7,444 nt of DNA from NCBI GenBank assembly GCA_036380435.1, contig DASVES010000337.1, positions 1 to 7,444 on the forward strand. Direction: 5' to 3'. Numbering within the stretch: the first letter of the stretch is position 1; each line of letters starts with the position of its first letter. The notes below the pieces were generated by a model, which was given only the letters and a program-made list of their open reading frames with translations, was not told where the DNA came from and did no database searches. Made by a program: the position numbers and the translations under genes. The stretch is from DASQDT01 sp036380435 (GTDB lineage: Bacteria; Acidobacteriota; Blastocatellia; Pyrinomonadales; Pyrinomonadaceae). Below, piece by piece: positions 1-5,483 of this stretch.

Positions 1-306
1 GAGACGGATGTCCTCGCGGCGGAGCGTGGTGACGAAGCGTCGCTCGCGGTCAACGGCCGTCAAAAGTACGCTCGCGAGGTCAACGTCAACGCGCTCGACC
101 TCGTCGTCCGGGGCTTCAGTGGGGGAGGGCGTGGGCGTGGGTTGCGCGGCGGGAACCCTCTGCGCCCCCTCTGCGTCCTCTGCGCCTCTGCGGTGAGCTG
201 CCGCGGCCTTAAGCTCAAGCGGCGAGTGCAGCGCCGGCTTCAGATCAAACGGCCCCGCCGTCGCGAGCAGCGCCAGCACGACTACGAACAAAGTGCGAGC
301 AGACAT
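1..306 (-). CDS. N-terminal part of a secreted VWA-family protein (cut by window edge)
   Basis: The reading frame is open from an ATG at 306 down to base 1, giving 102 codons with no stop, so the gene continues past the left edge. It has a hydrophobic signal peptide (residues 5-19, FVVVLALLATAG core), then a low-complexity linker (about 22-70) with Pro/Thr repeats. At about 71-102 the stretch VERVDVDLASVLLTAVDRER followed by FVTTLRREDIRL matches what I know of the start of the conserved part in acidobacterial VWA-related proteins (TIGR03436 type), where a beta-strand and the phrase 'R-F-V-T-x-L-x-x-E-D' precede the VWA domain. The VWA domain itself is outside the window. AAGGGG lies 6 bases before the ATG. 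It follows the 587-aa VWA gene by 46 bases on the same strand, so the two are probably cotranscribed paralogues. A repeat sits in frame inside the linker. The family call rests on the N-terminal segment only. Confidence 0.75.
   Translation of the reverse strand, partial: MSARTLFVVVLALLATAGPFDLKPALHSPLELKAAAAHRRGAEDAEGAQRVPAAQPTPTPSPTEAPDDEVERVDVDLASVLLTAVDRERRFVTTLRREDIRL
157..195 (-). repeat. CGCAGAGG-unit repeat inside a coding sequence
   Basis: On the minus strand this 39-bp stretch contains four CGCAGAGG units spaced by 0 to 3 bases. It falls in frame in the partial VWA gene and encodes residues 38-50 (HRRGAEDAEGAQR). Short arrays of this kind are, to my knowledge, dispersed in many environmental genomes, usually between genes. 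Here it lies in the linker between the signal peptide and the conserved region, where extra residues should be tolerated. Confidence 0.6.
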
Positions 307-352
307 CCCTTTCCCCTTGACGATTAACCTGCGCGAGAGTTCTTCAGACGAT

Positions 353-2116
353 TCACGGGGCCGCGGTGGGGGAGTTGTTGTTGACGCCGACCGAAGGACT
401 CAGGCGGACGGACGCGCCCTCGCGAGCCACGCGCACGCGCACGCGCGCGCCCGTCACGGCCGCCGCGCCCGCGCTCGACTCATAGGTGATCGAGTAGGAC
501 GTGCGCAGTTGCGCGACCACGTCGTCGTAGGCGCGCTGCAACTGTTCGATACGCGTGATGGGGTAGTAGACGCCGCCCGAGAGTTCCGCCAGCCGGCGCC
601 CCTCCTCGCGTGCGCGCGAGGTCAGGGTGAGAAAGCGCGAGCGCATGGGGTCGATGGTGGACGCCGGGGCCGCCGCGCTCGACGAGGGGATGAGGCCCGA
701 CGGCACGTAGAGCGGATAGACGAGCGCGCCGGATTCGAGCACCGCTTCGAGCAATTCGTTGAAGGGAATGAAGGAGCGGTTGTCGTCGCCGTCCGAGAGG
801 ATGACGACGGCCGTGCGCTCGCCGCGGAGCGGCTTGAGGGTATCGACGAGCGTGTAGGCCAGCGCGTCATAGAGCGAGGTGGCGCCGCCGGCCTGAATGT
901 CCTTGATGCGCCGGGCGAGGGCCGCGCGGTCGGTCGTGAACTCGGAGATCACCTGCACGTCGTCGCGGAAGGAGGTGATGGCGACACGGTCTGTGGGGCC
1001 GACCGTTTCGACGAAGGCGAGCGCCGCCTTGCGGATGAAGTCCAGACGCTCCTCGACGCTGCCCGACACGTCCAAAAGCAATACGAGATTGAAGGGCGCG
1101 GTCGATGGCTCGACGGCGCGCACCTTGCGCTCCTCGCCGTTTTCGACCACGGTGAAGTCGCGCGCGGAGAGACCGCCGACGGCCCGTCCGTTGCGGTCGG
1201 TGACGCTGGCGTTTAAGCGCGCGAGTTCGGCGCCGAGGCTCGTTCGCACGTCGAAGGGGTTGCGGCGCGCGGCGAACGTCGGCTCGAAGCGCGTGGGCGG
1301 CAGTGTCTCGGCGTACTCGCCGACGAGGCGCGGGACGAGCTTGCGGATGGCGTCGGTGAGGTCTGCGTCGCCGCTGCGGATGACGGCGCGCGCCGCCTCG
1401 GTCAGCTCGCGCTCGCGCAGGTCGGAGGGCACGGACGCCGCGTCGGCCACGCCGAAGAGGATGACGCCGCGCGCCGTCTCCAGACTCAACTCGATGCGCG
1501 CGTCCTTTTTCGCCTTCTGGTCTCCGAGCCGGCCGCTGATCTCGAAGGCGCCGGAGCGTTGTTCTTTGACCTTGCCGAGCGTGACCTCGCTATAGACGCG
1601 CGGCCGGGCGAGCGTCCAGCGCAGGCTGTAGCGCACGGCGTCCGTGGGCACGTCGGCGCGAATCGTGCCCGTGCCCGTCGTCACACGGGCCTCGGCCAGT
1701 GGGCCGACCACGTCCACCGCCCCGACCTCCGTCTCCACCTCGACACGGGTACGCGCCGGCACCGTCAAGACCACGTCGATGCGGTTGCGATTCGCCTCGC
1801 CGCCCGCCCCGACGCCCGCGCTCGCCTTCGACTCTCTCTCCACGACGACCGACAGACGAGCGCCCGCCTCCTCGATCTTCACGTCCCGCTCTTCGACCGT
1901 CACTCCCGAGAGCGGGGAGCGCGCGCGAATCGTGACCTTCTTCTCTTCGCCCTCGACGGCCGTGACCGTGACGCGCCCCAGACGGTTCTTCACCGAGAGG
2001 TTGATCGGCCCCGACGCCGCAAGCACGCGCTCGAAGCCGCCGTCTTGCGCGCGCGCGCACACGCCCGCCGCCAGCAGCAGCGGAATCAGGAGAAGAGGTT
2101 TGACGCGTATCTTCAT
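353..2116 (-). CDS. Secreted VWA-domain protein (acidobacterial VWA-related family)
   Basis: This 587-aa protein begins with a signal peptide (MKIRVKPLLLIPLLLAAGVCARAQ, cleavage likely after A23 or so). Residues about 30-220 are beta-rich, with INLSVKNRLGRVTVTAVEG and a Gly-Thr rich 'VTTGTGTIRADVP', resembling the adhesin-like DUF4097 beta-solenoid seen in other bacterial surface proteins. A helical segment (about 230-270) leads to the linker strand 'LNASVTDRNGRAVGGLSARD' typical of TIGR03436 proteins. The VWA domain runs from about 342 to 540 and has a complete metal site: DVSGS (D349, S351, S353), T413 in GGATSLYDAL, and D442 in LSDGDDNR. It should therefore bind a divalent cation and a protein partner outside the cytoplasm; the partner is not shown. 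The ATG overlaps the stop of the 71-aa gene (ATGA), which suggests translational coupling. ACAGG just upstream is the only weak ribosome site. A second VWA gene follows 46 bases later. Confidence 0.9.
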   Translation of the reverse strand: MKIRVKPLLLIPLLLAAGVCARAQDGGFERVLAASGPINLSVKNRLGRVTVTAVEGEEKKVTIRARSPLSGVTVEERDVKIEEAGARLSVVVERESKASAGVGAGGEANRNRIDVVLTVPARTRVEVETEVGAVDVVGPLAEARVTTGTGTIRADVPTDAVRYSLRWTLARPRVYSEVTLGKVKEQRSGAFEISGRLGDQKAKKDARIELSLETARGVILFGVADAASVPSDLRERELTEAARAVIRSGDADLTDAIRKLVPRLVGEYAETLPPTRFEPTFAARRNPFDVRTSLGAELARLNASVTDRNGRAVGGLSARDFTVVENGEERKVRAVEPSTAPFNLVLLLDVSGSVEERLDFIRKAALAFVETVGPTDRVAITSFRDDVQVISEFTTDRAALARRIKDIQAGGATSLYDALAYTLVDTLKPLRGERTAVVILSDGDDNRSFIPFNELLEAVLESGALVYPLYVPSGLIPSSSAAAPASTIDPMRSRFLTLTSRAREEGRRLAELSGGVYYPITRIEQLQRAYDDVVAQLRTSYSITYESSAGAAAVTGARVRVRVAREGASVRLSPSVGVNNNSPTAAP

Positions 2117-2328
2117 CCTGTTCTTTTGTCGAGGTAGGCCGTGATGGCGTCGCGCAGTTGAGTGATTTGTTCCTCGGTGAAGGAGCCGGCGACGGCGCGG
2201 CCCTCCTGAAAGCCGAGGAGCATCACGCGGCCGTCCATCTGGAAGTTGAAGGTGTAGTTGACGCCGTTGTCTAGCTCGAAGACGAGTGCGGGCGACACGC
2301 TCGCCGCGCTTTTCGATTCCAGGTGCAT
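2113..2328 (-). CDS. Small hypothetical protein, translationally coupled to the VWA gene
   Basis: A 71-aa protein I do not recognise. It has no signal peptide or membrane segment. The first half looks like beta strands (ALVFELDNGVNYTFNFQ, then GRVMLLGFQEGRAV) and the end looks like one amphipathic helix (EEQITQLRDAITAYLDKR). GGAGA lies 9 bases before the ATG, a good ribosome site. Its TGA shares four bases with the ATG of the 587-aa VWA gene, so the two are almost certainly one transcript and the small gene is the first of the operon. That makes it real rather than a chance frame. A cytoplasmic accessory or regulatory role for the operon is possible but is only a guess. Confidence 0.75.
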   Translation of the reverse strand: MHLESKSAASVSPALVFELDNGVNYTFNFQMDGRVMLLGFQEGRAVAGSFTEEQITQLRDAITAYLDKRTG

Positions 2329-2396
2329 CTCGGGCAGTCTCCGTCCGTGGTGGCTTGTAAGTCTGAGAACCGGAGTCGTTAGTTTAGCAGAGCCGG

Positions 2397-2492
2397 GCGG
2401 TGGGGAACACGGATAAGACGGATGGGACGGATGAACACGGATGTGATCGGTGCTGATCCGTTAGAATCCGTTTCATCCGTGTTCCCCACCGC
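2397..2492. repeat. Palindromic dispersed repeat (ATCCGTGTTC type), MITE- or REP-like
   Basis: The two ends form a perfect 18-bp inverted repeat, GCGGTGGGGAACACGGAT at 2397-2414 and its complement at 2475-2492. Pairing continues inwards for about 9 more bases with 2 mismatches (ACGGAT/ATCCGT). The centre repeats the same word several times (GGAT, ACGGAT, GATCCG), so the whole 96 bp can fold as a nested hairpin. I recognise the ATCCGTGTTC wording from short dispersed repeats common in environmental genomes. There is no coding capacity. It could also act as a structured element in a transcript, but both neighbouring genes point away from it. Confidence 0.65.
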
Positions 2493-2562
2493 GCAGGCCG
2501 CAACGACGTACTGAAACCTGTCAATCACATTGACGACGGGACATCCCGCCCGTCGATAAACC

Positions 2563-2591
2563 GTGACGGGGTCGAAATCATCTGATATTTT
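2563..2591 (+). promoter_or_regulatory. Sigma70-type promoter candidate for the M15 peptidase
   Basis: GTGACG (2563-2568, 4 of 6 to TTGACA) is followed after exactly 17 bases by TATTTT (2586-2591, 4 of 6 to TATAAT). TGA directly before the -10 gives the extended TGn form. Transcription would start near 2598, leaving a leader of about 44 bases before the TTG codon. Confidence 0.4.
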
Positions 2592-2641
2592 AACGGCGTA
2601 CACCTCACCTTTTTCCCGGACTTTAACGGAGCACCGAAAGA

Positions 2642-3658
2642 TTGAAGAATAAGATTCTGATTTCGCTTCTCGTCGCCCTCGCCCTGTCGGCCGTCGCCGC
2701 GTTTGCGGCGCTGCCCGGCCGCGGCCAGTCGCAGGCTGCCGGCGCGCAGCAACAGCAGGCGCCTTCGTCCGCACAGGACGAGCAGGCCGGCGCCGCTGCG
2801 TCTCAGACCGGCGTCAAGCTCACGGCCTCCATCCACGAGCGACGCCCCGCCGCTGCGGTCGTGACGGGCGACCTCTCGGCCTTCGCCGCCTCCGCCTCGA
2901 AGAACCTGTCGCTCAAGTATGATTTGACGTGGGCCTTCGGCGGGAAGCAGCAGCGCGGCTGGTATCTCTACGCGTCTCTCATCGGCAGCCTCCTCGACAC
3001 GAATGACGAGACCGGGAGCGCCGGCTTCGCCGCCGCCCTCTCGCGCTGGCAGCGGCGCGCCGGTGTCGCGCCGACCGGCATCCTCGACGACGAGACGCTC
3101 TACCGAATGGTCTCCGACTGGCAGGGCGCGCGCATCAAGAGCCGCGCCTACCCGCAGCCCTCGGAGCTGGTCACGGCGCCGCCCACGGAGTTCTGGGACC
3201 CCTCGCGGCCCGACGAGCTGCGACAGGTGCGCCGCGATGCCTACGACGCCTACAAGCGCATGCTCGCCGCGGCCGTCGCCGACCCTTCGCTCAAGCTCGC
3301 GGTGACGCGGACGGGCCAGCTCGCGCCCGAGGAGAAGTTCCTCAAGATCGTCTCCTCCTTCCGCTCGCGCGAGTATCAGGAGCAGTTACGCAAGCGTCAG
3401 CCCAACGCGGGCCGCGCTGGACTGGCGGTCAACAGCCCGCACTTCACGGGCTGCGCCCTCGACCTCTACGTCGGCGGCGACCCCGTGGACACGAAGGACG
3501 CCAACCGCGCCATACAGGTGCAGACGCCCGTCTACCAGTGGCTCGTCCGCAACGCCGGCAAGTTCGGCTTCCGCCCCTACTACTACGAGCCGTGGCACTG
3601 GGAGTACGTGGGCGAGTCGAAGGCCGGCGGCGTTGAGCTTGTGGGCGTGATGAAGTAG
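2642..3658 (+). CDS. Exported D-Ala-D-Ala carboxypeptidase, M15 (VanY-like), with peptidoglycan-binding-like domain
   Basis: A 338-aa zinc peptidase expected to trim D-Ala-D-Ala ends of peptidoglycan in the periplasm. It starts with TTG (GGAG at 2628-2631, 10 bases upstream); no ATG fits the signal peptide. Residues 1-23 are a signal sequence (KNKILISLLVALALSAVAAFA), followed by a Gln/Ala-rich linker (about 28-55). Residues about 105-160 (LLDTNDETGSAGFAAALSRW, then QRRAGVAPTGILDDETLYRM) look like a PG_binding_1 helical domain. The catalytic domain is about 195-325: SSFRSREYQ (238-246), the zinc motif SxHxxGxAxD as SPHFTGCALD (H267, D274), and ExxHW as EPWHW (catalytic E316, zinc ligand H319). 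All M15B key residues are present, so it should be active. The natural substrate may be a normal or a modified peptide stem; nothing nearby suggests a vancomycin-resistance cluster. It stands alone on this strand and ends before a strong terminator. Confidence 0.9.
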   Translation: MKNKILISLLVALALSAVAAFAALPGRGQSQAAGAQQQQAPSSAQDEQAGAAASQTGVKLTASIHERRPAAAVVTGDLSAFAASASKNLSLKYDLTWAFGGKQQRGWYLYASLIGSLLDTNDETGSAGFAAALSRWQRRAGVAPTGILDDETLYRMVSDWQGARIKSRAYPQPSELVTAPPTEFWDPSRPDELRQVRRDAYDAYKRMLAAAVADPSLKLAVTRTGQLAPEEKFLKIVSSFRSREYQEQLRKRQPNAGRAGLAVNSPHFTGCALDLYVGGDPVDTKDANRAIQVQTPVYQWLVRNAGKFGFRPYYYEPWHWEYVGESKAGGVELVGVMK

Positions 3659-3688
3659 GGTCTGCGGTTTTCTCAACAGCTTGCAGAA

Positions 3689-3728
3689 AAAGGGGGCGGC
3701 GCAGGTCGATACCTGCGCCGCCCTCTTT
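3689..3728. terminator. Bidirectional intrinsic terminator
   Basis: A perfect 13-bp stem (GGGCGGCGCAGGT at 3694-3706 with ACCTGCGCCGCCC at 3711-3723) closes on the 4-base loop CGAT. It is flanked by AAAAAGG on the left and TCTTTAT on the right, which pair further and provide a short T-run in both directions. It sits between the convergent peptidase (ends 3658) and lipoprotein (ends 3785), so it can serve both. Confidence 0.85.
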
Positions 3729-3739
3729 ATTCATCACTC

Positions 3740-3766
3740 CGGCCGAGTCCGTCTCGGACTCGGCCG
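3740..3766. terminator. Second hairpin, probable terminator or insulator for the lipoprotein operon
   Basis: CGGCCGAGTCCG (3740-3751) and its exact complement (3755-3766) form a 12-bp stem around the 3-base loop TCT. No T-run follows in either direction, so by itself it is not a classical terminator. It lies 18 bases past the lipoprotein stop codon and directly before the bidirectional terminator as seen by leftward transcription, so it may act as a backup stop or as a 3'-end RNA protector. Confidence 0.5.
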
Positions 3767-3784
3767 CCACTTCTCAAACACTCT

Positions 3785-4342
3785 CTAGCTTCCGCCCATC
3801 ACCCGCCACGGCTTGGGGAAGATGCGCCAGTTGCCGTTGACGTAGGCGAGGCCGTCGTAGGCCATGCCGAGGTCTTTGCCGGGTTCGACGAACTTGAAGC
3901 GGTAGAACTTCACGCCCGGCTTCAGTTGCGCGCCCACGTCCTTCCAGCCGCCGGGGAACTCCGCGGCGCCGCCCGTCCAGCTCTTCAGCTCGTCGCTGGT
4001 GGCCGACGAGGTCAAGACCTGCGTCTGCCCCTCCTTCGGGGCGACCACCATCTGCCCGCCGTCCCACGCCGGGCCGTAGACGGTGTCGGCCTTGGCGGCC
4101 AGATCGGGCAGGAAGACGGCGTCGTAATCCGCCTTCGACGGGCGCAGCGTCTTGCTCAGTGTGGCGTGGTCGGCGCCCGGCTTGACGAACTCCGCGAGCA
4201 GAGCCTTCGCGCCGTCATCCGTGCCGGGGTGCTTCGAGGACGCGCCCGCGCCCGCGCCCGCGCCGCCGCCGCCGCAGCCGGCGAGCGCCAGCGCCAGCGC
4301 CAGCGCGGCGATGAGTCCTGATCCGTTAAGCGTCTTCCTCAT
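3785..4342 (-). CDS. Hypothetical lipoprotein
   Basis: With the ATG at 4342 this is a 185-aa lipoprotein. I chose this start because AGGAGG (4353-4358) is 10 bases before it; the next ATG upstream (4351) is only 1 base from AGGAGG, too close. The signal peptide is very Ala/Leu rich (LIAALALALALAGC) with lipobox LAGC and lipidated C23, followed by a Gly/Ala/Ser linker (24-36). Residues 40-75 look helical (TDDGAKALLAEFVKP, ATLSKTLRPSKADYD), and the rest looks beta-rich, ending GLAYVNGNWRIFPKPWRV, a Trp-rich finish I recall from acidobacterial hypothetical lipoproteins. I do not recognise a function. It lies 55 bases after another lipoprotein gene and is probably its operon partner. Residue +2 is Gly, so by the Lol rule of E. 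coli it would go to the outer membrane. Confidence 0.8.
   Translation of the reverse strand: MRKTLNGSGLIAALALALALAGCGGGGAGAGAGASSKHPGTDDGAKALLAEFVKPGADHATLSKTLRPSKADYDAVFLPDLAAKADTVYGPAWDGGQMVVAPKEGQTQVLTSSATSDELKSWTGGAAEFPGGWKDVGAQLKPGVKFYRFKFVEPGKDLGMAYDGLAYVNGNWRIFPKPWRVMGGS
4241..4307. repeat. Short tandem repeats within the lipoprotein signal region
   Basis: On the plus strand GCGCCC hexamers (about 4242-4264, between 3 and 4 copies) run into GCC triplets (about 4262-4275), and after a short break AGCGCC hexamers follow (4284-4301, 3 copies, then one imperfect). They encode the Gly-Ala linker and the Ala-Leu core of the signal peptide. Unit lengths are multiples of 3, so slippage would change length and not frame. 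Confidence 0.6.
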
Positions 4343-4352
4343 AAACGACATT

Positions 4353-4358
4353 CCTCCT
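4353..4358 (-). promoter_or_regulatory. Shine-Dalgarno AGGAGG that decides the lipoprotein start
   Basis: The perfect AGGAGG is 10 bases from the ATG at 4342 and 1 base from the ATG at 4351. The spacing favours 4342, shortening the protein by three residues (MSF). Confidence 0.6.
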
Positions 4359-4397
4359 GTGAAATGGTTTTGACTGAGCGCGCTCCCGGAAACTGCT

Positions 4398-4964
4398 TCA
4401 CGTCCGAGGCAGGCCCTTCAGAAATTGCAAGATATCGGTCTGGGCCGACTCGCGCACCATGGTATTGCCATACGCCTTGCGCTCCTGGCTCGGAGTCTTT
4501 TCAAACAACTTCTTGTAGACGACCGCCGCCTTCGAGCGGTCAACCATCGTCAGCTCGCAATCCTCGGCCTCGGCCGGGAACTCCTTCCCGTCGTCGGTCT
4601 TGTAGGTGCCCTTCTGCGTCGTCTTGCAGTGCATCAGGGCGACCGTCCCCACTTCCTCGGGCGTCGCGGCGTAGAACGCCTCCAACTCCCGGAAGTAATC
4701 GATCTGCATGAAATAAGTGTTGTCCCTGGCCGCCGAGCCTTTGCTGCCCCGCGCCTGAAAGACGGCGATCTTCCCTTTGACGTATGGCTCGGCGACGAGT
4801 TCCGTCTTCGCCGGCACGGCCGTCAGGTCGCCCACCGCCGCCATCATCTTCTTGTTGATCGGCCCGAATTTTTCTTCCGCCTTGTATCTTTCGGAGTCGC
4901 CGCACCCCGAAAGACAGGCCGACATGAACAGGGCCGCCGCGGCCAAACGCACTGATGTTTTCAT
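4398..4964 (-). CDS. Hypothetical lipoprotein, first gene of a two-gene operon
   Basis: A 188-aa protein with a lipoprotein signal peptide (MKTSVRLAAAALFMSACLSGC, lipobox LSGC, lipidated C21). The mature part is Lys/Glu rich and soluble. It has two more cysteines, C113 (ALMHCKTT) and C136 (AEDCELT), which could form a disulfide outside the cytoplasm. Residues about 36-110 look like a helix, a strand pair around 'KGKIAVFQARG', and a helix; residues 140-188 look helical. I do not recognise a family. GGGAAG lies 6 bases before the ATG. A promoter between inverted repeats lies upstream (5004-5032), and the other lipoprotein follows after 55 bases. Residue +2 is Gly, compatible with outer-membrane sorting. 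Confidence 0.8.
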   Translation of the reverse strand: MKTSVRLAAAALFMSACLSGCGDSERYKAEEKFGPINKKMMAAVGDLTAVPAKTELVAEPYVKGKIAVFQARGSKGSAARDNTYFMQIDYFRELEAFYAATPEEVGTVALMHCKTTQKGTYKTDDGKEFPAEAEDCELTMVDRSKAAVVYKKLFEKTPSQERKAYGNTMVRESAQTDILQFLKGLPRT

Positions 4965-4980
4965 CGCTTGCTTCCCGTTC

Positions 4981-5028
4981 GTCAGATGTGTCCGAGCGCG
5001 CGCCTTATATCACCGGACATCATCTGAC
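4981..5028. repeat. Inverted repeat around the lipoprotein promoter (operator-like)
   Basis: GTCAGATGTGTCCG (4981-4994) and CGGACATCATCTGAC (5014-5028) are complementary over 14 bases with one extra base in the second arm. The 19 bases between them contain the -10 box of the predicted leftward promoter, and the second arm covers most of the -35 to -10 spacer. The first arm would lie just inside the transcript. Such paired sites often bind a regulator; the alternative is an incidental hairpin. Confidence 0.5.
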
Positions 5029-5032
5029 GCAA
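5004..5032 (-). promoter_or_regulatory. Promoter candidate for the two-lipoprotein operon
   Basis: Reading the minus strand, TTGCGT (5032-5027, 3 of 6) is followed after 17 bases by TATAAG (5009-5004, 5 of 6), with TGA just before it giving an extended -10. The start would be near 4997, with a leader of about 32 bases before the ATG at 4964. Confidence 0.5.
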
Positions 5033-5082
5033 GGCCGAGGCGGGCAACACGCGTCGCCTCTCACACGCGCCCCCGATAAACT

Positions 5083-5114
5083 AAAGGCGGCGACATCTCT
5101 GCCGCCGCCCCTTT
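5083..5114 (-). terminator. Intrinsic terminator after the 61-aa peptide gene
   Basis: On the minus strand GGCGGCG (5109-5103) pairs with CGCCGCC (5092-5086) around a 10-base loop, and is followed by TTTAGTTTA. AAAGGGG precedes the stem. It lies about 25 bases past the stop at 5140 and ends leftward transcription before the lipoprotein promoter. Confidence 0.6.
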
Positions 5115-5139
5115 CCCGATCATAGTTGAGACCCGCGGG

Positions 5140-5325
5140 CTAAAATCCCGGCCAGCCGCCCTCGCCGCCGCCCAACCGCTGCTCGTCACACTGTCGCCGC
5201 GCCGAAGAAGTGCAGACCGCGTCGCCGCCGCCGTTCAAGCCCGGCGTGTCCCCGAAGTTCCCACCCGCGCCGAGTTCCGCGCCCGCGAATAACATGATCG
5301 ACAACACTATCCAGAAAGCCGTCAT
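5140..5325 (-). CDS. Small secreted peptide, hypothetical
   Basis: A 61-aa frame that I think is real. The N-terminus is a strongly hydrophobic signal segment (MTAFWIVLSIMLFAGAELGA), unusual in lacking a basic residue at the start. The predicted mature part of about 40 residues is Gly-rich (GGNFGDTPGLNGGGDAV, and GGGEGGWPGF at the end) with two cysteines (C38 and C46, in VCTSSARRQC) that could pair. AAGGGG lies about 9 bases before the ATG, like the ribosome site of the partial VWA gene, and a terminator follows. It lies between two genes on the same strand, 158 bases after the 239-aa gene. No known peptide family is recognised; it could equally be an anchored small membrane protein if the signal is not cleaved. 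Confidence 0.55.
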   Translation of the reverse strand: MTAFWIVLSIMLFAGAELGAGGNFGDTPGLNGGGDAVCTSSARRQCDEQRLGGGEGGWPGF

Positions 5326-5483
5326 CGCTTTTTCCCCTTTCAGACGGGTGCGCGTCTATCAGCCGCGCGCCCTTTTTATCCTCACTTGTAAATGCGACAC
5401 CGGCTCTCGAAAACGGTCACCCCCTCTGGAAATAATTTCAGCGGCTTCTTTTATCTCGCCCCTGCGTCCCGCTTCAGCGGTTT

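Larger units (their letters stand above)
2329..2641. other. Divergent intergenic region (313 bp)
   Basis: This gap separates the leftward VWA operon from the rightward peptidase. It holds the palindromic repeat at 2397-2492 and a promoter candidate for the peptidase at 2563-2591. A small hairpin (CGACGGG at 2534-2540 with CCCGTCG at 2549-2555) lies just before that promoter. For the leftward operon I see only a poor -10-like TAAACT near 2380 without a matching -35, so its promoter is not identified. Confidence 0.6.

Noticed and set aside
293..1216. Long plus-strand open frame (307 codons) opposite the VWA gene
   Set aside because: It is rich in Arg, Ala and Gly-Asp runs, as expected from antisense of GC-rich coding DNA, while the minus strand carries a signal peptide and a complete metal site.
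2642..3658. VanY-type vancomycin resistance gene
   Set aside because: The M15 motifs are present, but there is no VanHAX, VanRS or related gene nearby, so an ordinary peptidoglycan-trimming role is safer.
4425..4955. Plus-strand open frame opposite the first lipoprotein
   Set aside because: The minus-strand frame has a lipobox and a ribosome site; this one has neither and shows antisense composition.
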